The position numbers were made by a program, and so were the translations under genes. 64,000 nt of DNA, taken from NCBI RefSeq assembly GCF_947179165.1, contig NC_077248.1, positions 50,423,232 through 50,487,231 on the forward strand, written 5' to 3'. The notes beneath the pieces are model-generated. The model did not search any database. It saw only the letters and a program-made list of their open reading frames with translations, and had not been told where the DNA came from. Shown here piece by piece: positions 56,262 to 64,000 of the stretch. Position 1 is the first letter of the stretch, and every line of letters begins with the position of its first letter. Source of the DNA: Solanum dulcamara (lineage: Eukaryota; Streptophyta; Magnoliopsida; Solanales; Solanaceae).

Positions 56262-57812
56262 ATGTTGGACTATAACTGGGGAGAGCAATCCTCCGTTATG
56301 CTTTCGAGCGACGAACAAAATCAACAAAATGACCAAAATCGTGAGTTCTTTGACCCTTTTGCGCCTGCCAACACTCAAAATTTCACTGAAAATCCATACC
56401 CCAATCAACATTTTCCTACCATTCAACAACAAAATCACCAATTTTTTCACACCCAAAACAACCCTAATACACTTTATGACCCACGTGGTTATGAAACTTG
56501 TTACACCCCACACCCACAGGGTTCAATACTACAAACAACAAATAGTGGGTTCATGGTTGTGCCAAAAAGTGAACCTAATCAATTTTTGGGTGGTGGTGGT
56601 CATGGCGGAATTGATTTTGCTACTAGTAGTAGTAGAATTGGGTTGAATTTAGGTGGAAGGACTTATTTTTCTTCTTCTGAAGATGATTTTGTGAATCGAC
56701 TTTATCGACGCACTAGAGCAGTTGAAACTGGTTCAGTTATGAACACTCCTAGATGTCAAGCTGAAGGTTGTAATGCTGATCTTACACATGCCAAACATTA
56801 TCATAGGAGACACAAAGTTTGTGAGTTTCACTCCAAAGCATCTACCGTTATCGCAGCCGGCTTGACTCAACGATTCTGCCAACAGTGTAGCAGGTTCTGT
56901 TTATCTAATATACCACAAAACATGCCCTATTTTATCTCGCACCGTTACAGTTTGGAGCTCAAACTGGTTTTTTCAATACGATCTAGAAAATTTTAATTTT
57001 ATATTCATTAAATTTTTAGATATTTTGAGTTTCATTAAATGAGATGTTGAAGCCCATAGTAGTGGCAAATTTGTGGTTTGGACATTTCAATAACAAGGTG
57101 AAGAGGAGTTGAAACGGGAAGAAGAAAATAATATGACGAAAATGCACTTGGGAAATTTTTTTAGGATCAAATGATTGGAGTTTGGAAATTGAGGAGTCGT
57201 ACGTAGATGGGGTTGATCCCGAGGGCATTTCAGTCCAGTAAATTTTATGAGTTTGCTACCCCGTTTTCACGTATTACGTGAGAGGCAGTAGTTGTTTATT
57301 TTTGCTTCTTACAGGAAATACAGCATTTTCCATACTGGAATTTCCTCAATAAAACTCATAACCTTTCTAATCAAATCATGAATGACTTTATATTTAGAAT
57401 TCACTTACTCTAGCATTATTTCATTTGTGTAGTGAGTAATTCTTATTAATATTCTGGAAAAAAAAATAACAGGTTCCATCTGTTGTCGGAATTTGATAAC
57501 GGGAAGAGAAGTTGCAGGAAACGTTTGGCAGATCATAACCGAAGGAGGAGGAAAAATCAACAAGCAAACTTTGAAAACAGCAGTAGGTCTCAACTTGACA
57601 GTAGCAGAAATTCCCCATCCGACAGTATTGCTAGTAAGTTTTTTAACAAGTTAGTTATCGGTTAATATTTATCACTGAAATTATTGAAGTTATTTGTATT
57701 GTGATTTTATGTTTTAGGGTCTCCAGCTGATTCAGGAGCTCATTGTTCATCAGTGACAGTAGCAATTTCTCCACCAAGAATCTCACTGGATTGTTTTAGG
57801 CAAAGACCATAA
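56262..57812 (+). CDS. SPL8: SBP-box transcription factor, SPL8-type (three exons)
   Basis: Exons 56262-56893, 57473-57633 and 57718-57812 join in frame to 295 codons plus TAA. Both introns have GT/AG ends (AG|GTTCTG ... AACAG|G; A|GTAAGT ... TTTAG|G). The N terminus [20 protein letters not shown] and the box [20 protein letters not shown] (residues 125-144) are specific to the SPL8 subgroup. The SBP domain spans residues ~163-240. Zinc site 1 is C165, C170, C187, H190; site 2 is C206, C209, H213, C225. The bipartite nuclear signal is [17 protein letters not shown] (222-238). Exon 1 ends at the family-typical position within the second zinc site (QQCSR|FHLL). SBP proteins bind GTAC-core promoters in the nucleus; Arabidopsis SPL8 acts in anther and fertility development and gibberellin response. 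I see no miR156 target site, as expected for SPL8. The C terminus ([10 protein letters not shown]) is shorter than in Arabidopsis. Confidence 0.95.
56894..57472 (+). other. SPL8 intron 1 (579 bp)
   Basis: Donor GTTCTG, acceptor TAACAG. Phase 2, splitting an Arg codon (AG|G) inside the SBP domain, the conserved SBP-box intron position. Only AT-rich non-coding sequence inside. Confidence 0.92.
57634..57717 (+). other. SPL8 intron 2 (84 bp)
   Basis: Donor GTAAGT, acceptor TGTTTTAG; phase 1 (A|GG). Retaining it would end the protein within about 11 codons (TAA at 57663). Confidence 0.88.
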
Positions 57813-60180
57813 CAAATTGCTAGCTTCTCCAATGACTTGGTTAATTTCCTTTTAATTATTTATCATTTCAAGCTTTAATGGCTACTCTAGCTAGCTACCA
57901 CCAAGTATCACTTCTTAATTACTGCTATCTACTAATAGGGCAAAATGATTAATATGAAGTATTAATTAGAATTTATATGTTAACCCCTTTGTAATTTGTC
58001 CCATTTCCAAATATTCTCTTTTAATTAGTACGTATTAGAATTATGTTAACTCTTTAATTTGTATTTCCTTTCCCCTACTCATTTGAGATTGGAATTTGAA
58101 TATTAACATAGGGGACTTTTAATTGTATTAATGTCACATGTAGAAACATATTAATTAATCATAATGAAAATGGGAAATAATTGAAGTTGGTTTTCCCAAA
58201 TTTCCCCACTTTGCACTTATGAATTCTATATTTTGTCTCTTAGTTTATCTCAACTTGTTTCAAAGAAAAAAAGGGTACTTATTTTTTTTATTTAGTTCAT
58301 GAATCCATTGAAGAATCTGTATTATTTAACTTATTATAGCATGTTGTCTGTCTTTCTTTAGAAATAATTAATTTCACTTGTTATGATCAAAGAACTACTC
58401 ATAATTATAATTTGATAGTATATATAGTACAAAAATTAAAGTCAGTTTCTTTTTTAGTACAAGACTTGGACATGGCAGGTAAGCTCATGCAGGTGTATTA
58501 CCATTTATAGTGTATGCATTATTTTCTTTTGTCTGCTACTTTGATATTTTTTTTCCCTGCAAAGTGGCAGTAAAAAAGGAAGGCAAGGTAAAAAACAAAA
58601 TATGGTAATATTAATTTCCATGTGGTAAAAATTAAGGTGTGAAAGTGATAGCTATTTCTATTGGTGAATATACTGCTAAGCGTATAAGAGGTCCACAAGT
58701 CAAGCTGTCTCCTGCATGGAAGCTGTTTTTGATCAAAAAATTTTATGTGGTGAGGGTCCACTAAACTATATTAATAAGGATTTGAATGAACAATTCCAGA
58801 AAAAATGTCTCAAATAGTTTCTTAATTATATGAGTAAATTTATAATGGTCCGATCCTTTAACATGATAAATATATATATATAAAAAACGTAATATAAACA
58901 TAAGTTATTTGTTTTGAAAAAAATTGGCCTACTCCTATAATTAATTATAGAAATTATTTATGATATTTTCTCAACAATTCCACATCAAGAATCTTTTTCT
59001 TATGCCTTTCTTTCTTTCTTTCTTCTAATTGATTTTCTTCAAGAGAATTTTTGTTGATGTTTACTCTTATTGGGTTGGGGGGGGGGGGGTAGGTGCATTG
59101 GGTAACTTAATGAATAAGTTCTAGTGTGTGGACGAGCTATGTTTGTGATTCTTTGAACTTTCTTATCACAAAGCACAAAAATTCATAAATAAATAAGGAG
59201 TAAGTTTTATATATATGTTATTAGTATAAATAGTTTTATATCTATTTTATGGTTAACATTTTTTAAATCACTAAGGCAACCTCTAATATTATTTTTGGAG
59301 AATTCAAATTTATTTATATACGCTAAAAATATATTAAACTATTTTATTTATATAGTGTAATTTTTTGTCGAGGGAGTTCGGTTGATCACTCTCACTCTCT
59401 ACTCTATTAACTTTTATTTATTTGCTATACTAAAAAAAATATTCACTTTTACTTGTCATCACTTTTCTCATATCAAGAAAAAATAAAAATTATTTTATAA
59501 GTTTTTTCCTCAACATTAATTACTTATTCTAAAATTATACATCAATTAACATAGCGTGATAATAAAATATTCATATTCATTATTGTTTCTTAAAGAGCAT
59601 GCAAAGCTCAAAGCAGAAAAGTGAAAATCAAAATTGTATAGGTGCACACTGAGTTAAATTTATTAAAATAGAATTAAAGGGAAATGAATTAGATCCAATC
59701 ACTTTTTCTCTCTTTGTTTGGCTAGAATATAACGATACAAACAACCAAAGTAATCATAAGGATTAAAAGTAAAACAGTTCCTTAATATCAACATCTGAAA
59801 ATAGAAGATTAGAGAGAGATTATATATTTAAAACAAAGATTTATTGTTGCAAGTGAGAAAAAAGAGATGTCCTCACTCCCACGCAAAGAGTTATTTATAG
59901 AACAAAATCACTTAGGTAATCTTATAAAAAGGTTAGTTTAGATTTTATAAAATGTTAGATCGCCTCTCTTTTTCCCAATCATGATTTCATGCATTCAACA
60001 TTAGTTTTAACAAGGGCTAAAATTTTTACCCCATCCATCATGAGAACTTATTTGTTTCTTCCCATATTTTCTTTCCAAGAATGCAAGAATTCATAGAGTT
60101 TGATTAAACTTTGATAAGTCAAACGGTGAAGCCCTTGTAAAATTATTTTATTATTAATAATCCATGATAAGATTAATGAC
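57813..60180. other. SPL8 3' region and AT-rich intergenic DNA
   Basis: The SPL8 3' UTR presumably lies just after 57812, but no canonical AATAAA signal is obvious nearby. No further gene is recognised. It includes a TTCT microsatellite (59009-59026) and a run of 13 G at 59077-59089. Confidence 0.5.
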
Positions 60181-60188
60181 TTTAAATA

Positions 60189-60420
60189 TACTCCCTCTAT
60201 TTTATATTATACTTGGTTGATGTTGATTTGACATATTTCTTAACAAAATTTTAATTAAGGATGTATTTTGCTAAATTAATCTTATGAATGATGATTTAAA
60301 ACTCTAAATTTTACTATAACTATTTTATTTACGTAGTTATTTAATATTAAGGATAGTATAGAAAAAAAACTCTTTTGATTTGTTAAAATATTGGACAACA
60401 TACTTTATACAACATACTAA
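60189..60420. mobile_element. Possible Stowaway-like MITE, degraded
   Basis: It begins TACTCCCTCTATTTTATATT, which matches Stowaway termini (CTCCCTCYGT). The opposite terminus is not clear, so boundaries are approximate. Confidence 0.35.
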
Positions 60421-60865
60421 AGTACATAATATATTTAGTATATATTTTCGAAAAGGGTAAACAATACCTCTAATGTATCAAAAATGATTAAAATTTTCCT
60501 TCCTCCACTTATTTGACTCCAATTGCCCTTAATATTAATTTTGGGGTTAAAATGCCTCTCCTTCCCCGTCCTATTGACTTTAATTGTCTTTTACGGTAAA
60601 AATAATTCCCCTTAGTTTAACAAAACTATTAGATGAGATATGTGAATTTTAATTACATAAATGGTATTGATTTATCCGTTCACGTGAATATTAGATTTCT
60701 TAGAACTTACCACTAACGATGGAAGAATGAGGTCTGAGTTGAATCTAGATCTAGAATTGATTGAAGCTTGTTTGTATTGATTTTGAATCGAAATTCGCAG
60801 TCTTAAAATGAAGAAGACATTATTGTATTTTGGATTCATTCCGTCGCAAAACGTAAAGTATCGAA

Positions 60866-61350
60866 GGCATCTTTTTTGTATAATACATAAATGTGTCCTT
60901 AACTTAGTCTTATTTTATATTTATATTCTTCAGCTTTGGGTAAGCACAAGTAGATACTTAAACTTGTATAAAGTTGAACAAGTAAATACATGAGTCCTAC
61001 GTGGCATAATGTAGGAACCACGTAGAACTCATTCTTTTGGTATAATAAATAAATGTGTCATTTAACTTGGTCTTATTTCACATTTATATTCTCAAGTTTT
61101 CGGTGAGCACAAGTAGACACTTAATAAAACTTGTATAAAATTAAACAAGAAGACACATGAATCCTACGTGGCATAACGTAGGAACCATGTAGGTCTCAAA
61201 TTGCCATGTAGGATGTCACTTAGGACATGTGTGCCTACTTGTTCAATTTTATACATATTTAAGTGTCTACTTGTGCACACCCAAAGTTGAAGGGCATAAA
61301 TGTGAGCTGATGTCAAGTTAAAGGACATATTTATTTATTATGCCTTTGTT
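60866..61350. mobile_element. MITE with one direct and one inverted copy of a ~155 bp arm
   Basis: Arm 1 (about 60876-61017) and arm 2 (about 61036-61190) are direct copies ~160 bp apart (AATAAATAAATGTGTC-like start, AAGCACAAGTAGA, CCTACGTGGCATAA-GTAGGA). Arm 3 (about 61200-61350) is the inverted copy (TTCAATTTTATACATATTTA, GTCTACTTGTGCACACCC). This is a Solanaceae-type MITE that has gained an extra arm. Confidence 0.75.
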
Positions 61351-62850
61351 TTTTTGTAGTACTAATTTAGTATAAGTGTTTTGCACGTGTGTCTCACGTC
61401 AATCAATAAAACTATATACTAGAATAATAATATTATTAAAATATAATAATCAATGTTAAAATAAATGTTATATCTATCTAAATGATAAAATTTTCATATA
61501 TGAATGTTTAAAAGTTATTTTAAAAAATGTGAAACTCTTTGTTTAATAATTTTCCTGTAATCTCACAAGCGGGGTCTTGAGATAATAAAATGTACACGTG
61601 ATAACTACACAATCTAGATTTTAGTTAATTTTAACAAATAAGTAAAGAACATATTATTTTTACGCGAAAACACCCAATTCAAAAAAAATAAAAATATTAT
61701 AAGGTCAAATCTAAATTGATTTTAAAGTTCTAAATATTAGTACTTCTTATATAGTTCAATTATGGAAGAATTTCTTTTTCACATACTAAAGAAGGATTTA
61801 ATAAAGAAAATTTAGTTGAGCATAAAATCATGAACCTAAATTTTGGTATTAACAGTCAATGGTGTCGGTTCTCTCAACCATATGTATATTCCTTTCTTTT
61901 ATAACCTTTTCTTCTCCTCCTTATAGTAATAGGTCACTGTTGTTTAATGAAAAAACATACCATCACGGTTTGTTTATGAAAAACATACAATTTATTATAT
62001 AGATTTCATATTTCAATTTTTTTCCTTTTTTTGTTTATTCACCTTTTATGATTTGACACGATATATTTCAACCTTGTCTATAATATAATTCAAATATAGA
62101 AATATTTAATGAATAAAGTTTTAGTTAATTTTAAAGTAAAAAATATTCTAAAAATAATAATAAATGATAGTACCGTAGGCGCCTATAATCCTCATAACAT
62201 TGTAAACGTAGTATTTTTTTACGTCGTACCCATAAACAAATTCAAATTTGAATGTAAAACAAAGAATTCTAATCCTCAAATATAGAAGGAAACCTAATGA
62301 AAAATATCATACAAACTTTACTCCTAAACAAATTTTAATCCTTAAAGTATGGAAGGACTTAATTTTTATTATATTTATTATAGTCAATATATATTTAATA
62401 TTATTAAAAATAATTATATAATAATTAATAATAATAATAAAAATATTATTTTATCAAAAGTAGAATTTATTAATAAAATATAAAAAATTTCTAAAGACTT
62501 TTATGCTTTTAATATAAATATAGTATAAAGTATAAATAAATAGGTAGATAAATGCATATATCAGTAAAATCGGTAGTAATTTCACATTGTTTATATAGTC
62601 ATTATGAGTTGGTAATTTGTCTTTAGTGTTTATCATGATAGGGCTTCAAATAGGAAGAAGAATCTGAGTGAGAGCTGACGTATAGGGGTTGGTTTCCCTT
62701 TAATGTTTTGTTTGAAACTTCGACGAAATTTAACAAACACATGTAACCACATTTTGCCTCCTTCCTTCTACACATTGAGGTGATTGTGAGTTGATATTCT
62801 TACTTGTCTCTTCACGCCTTTTTCAATGCAGCCATATATTCTATTAATAA
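61351..62850. other. AT-rich intergenic DNA
   Basis: No gene recognised. At 61558-61598 the sequence AATCTCACAAGCGGGGTCTT resembles the reverse complement of the LINE/SINE tail seen at 7.95 kb, but it is short. Confidence 0.4.
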
Positions 62851-62855
62851 TAATA

Positions 62856-63072
62856 TGTTATAAATTAAATTAACTTAGCAAAATAGGGTGAGAATAAGAG
62901 AAAGAAAGAGGAGCAGAAGAATTGAGAAAGTCATTTGTGTTTTTATGTTTTTCATTTCATTGCAAAATGACCAATTTATAACCATAAGATAAGAGAACAA
63001 ATGGGCAACTTGCAGTGGGCCCCACGTAAAGAAAAAAAATAATTCAAGTGGACAACCACTTGTTCTTTAACA
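62856..63072 (-). repeat. Short 3' LTR (217 bp) of the minus-strand copia
   Basis: It starts TGTTAAAGAACAAG next to the polypurine tract and ends ATTTATAACA. The flanking bases TAATA (62851-62855) are the predicted target duplication; the partner is outside the window. Confidence 0.75.
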
Positions 63073-63352
63073 CTCCCCTTAGATGTCCATGTGAAATGTG
63101 ACTTATTAAAAACTTTACAATAAATAATATACATAGTTATCGTGAACACTCATAAATGTTATGCCTCATTAAAACCTTACTAGGAAAAATCAGTGGAAAA
63201 AAGCCTAATGAAGATAAAAGAGTACACAACTTCTGCTAATACGCTTTGATTGCTGTCTCATTAAAAACCTTATCAGGAAAAATCTAGTGGGACAAAACCT
63301 TGGTTAAAGAAAAAAGAGTACAACGCGTATTTTACTCCCACTGATGAAAACT

Positions 63353-63972
63353 TCATTTGATATTTTGAAGACGACACATTCCAATTTTGTATCTCATTTT
63401 CTTAAAGGTTGAAGTCGGCAATGCCTTGATAAACATATCTGCTAAATTTTCACTTGAACGAACTTGTTGGACATCTATTTTACCCATTTTTTGAAGATCA
63501 TGACTAAAAAAGAATTTTGGTGAAATATGTTTTGTTCTGTCTGCTTTGATGTATCCTCCGTTCAGTTGAGCTATACATGTAGCATTGTCTTCATACAATA
63601 TTGTTGGAACGTCTCTTTTCAAAGAAAGGTCACATGTTTCTTGAATGTGTTGAGTTATTAATCTTAACCAAACGCATTCTCGACTTTCTTGATGGCTATT
63701 ATTTCTGCATGATTTGAGAAAGTGGCAATCATAGTTTGCTTTGTTGAACGCCATGATATAGCTGTACCACCATATGTAAATAAATAGCTTATCTGCGATC
63801 GACCTTTATGGAGATCAGATAAATACCCCGCATCTGCGTAACCAATCAATTGTGATGTGGATTCATTTGAGTAAAATAATCTTATATCAATGATCCCTCG
63901 GAGGTATCTGAATATATGTTTAATTTTATTATAGTGTCTTCGTGTTGGAGAAGAACTAAATTTTGATAACAA
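63353..63972 (-). pseudogene. Copia RNase H of the minus-strand element
   Basis: Two overlapping frames share the domain. At 63664-63972 is HYNKIKHIFRYLRGIIDIRL, then GYADAGYLSDLHKGRSQISY and ISWRSTKQTMIATFSNHAEI. At 63353-63754 is CDLSLKRDVPTILYEDNATC, then DRTKHISPKFFFSHDLQKMG and SENLADMFIKALPTSTFKKM. The shift between them lies around 63670-63750. The catalytic D (YADA), E (HAE) and D (EDNATC) are visible. Confidence 0.9.
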
Positions 63973-64000
63973 GCTTACAGCGAAAGCTATATCTGGTCTA

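Larger units (their letters stand above)
62856..64000 (-). mobile_element. Ty1/copia element, minus strand, 3' part only
   Basis: The minus-strand order is RNase H (63972-63353), ~280 bp 3' non-coding, polypurine tract AAGGGGAG (63073-63080), then a short LTR of 217 bp (63072-62856, TGTTAAAG ... TATAACA). The rest of the element lies beyond the window edge. Confidence 0.85.

Noticed and set aside
56199..56646. Frames of 104 (minus) and 141 (plus) codons overlapping SPL8 exon 1
   Set aside because: Both are alternative-frame shadows of the SPL8 coding sequence, whose identity is certain from the SBP domain.
57718..58500. miR156 target site in SPL8
   Set aside because: I looked for a GTGCTCTCTCTCTTCTGTCA-like site in exon 3 and the 3' region and saw none; the SPL8 subgroup is known to lack it.
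62454..62636. 60-codon antisense frame rich in Tyr/Ile/Leu
   Set aside because: Produced by AT-rich simple sequence; no coding character.
1..64000. tRNA or rRNA genes
   Set aside because: I saw no cloverleaf with intact A and B boxes and no rRNA-like block; TGGTATCA-type matches are retroelement primer sites. A tRNA search program would be needed to be certain.

Overview
The window looks like gene-poor, repeat-rich plant nuclear DNA, most likely from a Solanaceae species such as a Solanum. The evidence is AT-rich sequence with plant GT/AG introns, a plant-specific SBP-box gene, Athila-type, Tekay-like and other Ty3 retrotransposons with plant-type features, and an RTE-like LINE/SINE 3' tail ending in a TTG/TTA-rich run. 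I could not confirm the species. There are no bacterial or phage features.

Only one convincing intact host gene is present: a three-exon SBP-box transcription factor of the SPL8 type on the + strand (exons 56262-56893, 57473-57633 and 57718-57812; 295 aa). A second, much smaller candidate is a 68-codon frame at 47339-47545. It looks like an organelle transit peptide and lies between two ~275 bp inverted repeats, as in a Pack-MULE or foldback element that captured the 5' end of a host gene.

From left to right: (1) 1-2880, an antisense Athila/Tat-like gag fragment with its primer site and LTR, the LTR carrying an internal ~585 bp tandem duplication. (2) 3030-7930, a decayed + strand Ty3 pol and its 3' LTR, which holds a tiny SINE-like insertion with a 13 bp target duplication. 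(3) 8036-29180, a large Athila-type element. Its 5' LTR is split by a minus-strand Ty3 element of family A (8351-15296, near-perfect 5 bp target duplication), and it carries gag, protease, RT, RNase H, integrase and an env-like region. (4) 29429-37512, a Tekay-like element of family B with a 3.2 kb 3' LTR, an internal domain that is mostly unrecognisable, and an integrase tail. (5) 37513-45431, a + strand family A element with an LTR-to-gag deletion. (6) 45436-46360, a 5'-truncated RTE-type LINE. (7) 46825-47789, the inverted-repeat element with the transit-peptide frame. (8) 48045-53505, a complete Ty1/copia element with 425/426 bp LTRs and perfect AATTA target duplications, whose genes are broken by stops and frameshifts. 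(9) 53511-62850, the SPL8 gene and its AT-rich surroundings with several MITE-like palindromes. (10) 62856-64000, the 3' part of a minus-strand copia element that runs off the window.

The order of events can be read from the nesting. The Athila element came before the antisense family A element inside its LTR. The copia at 48 kb is comparatively young, with 12 substitutions plus one indel between its LTRs. No retroelement here has an uninterrupted polyprotein, so none appears autonomous. SPL8 keeps an open frame and all eight zinc ligands and is probably functional.
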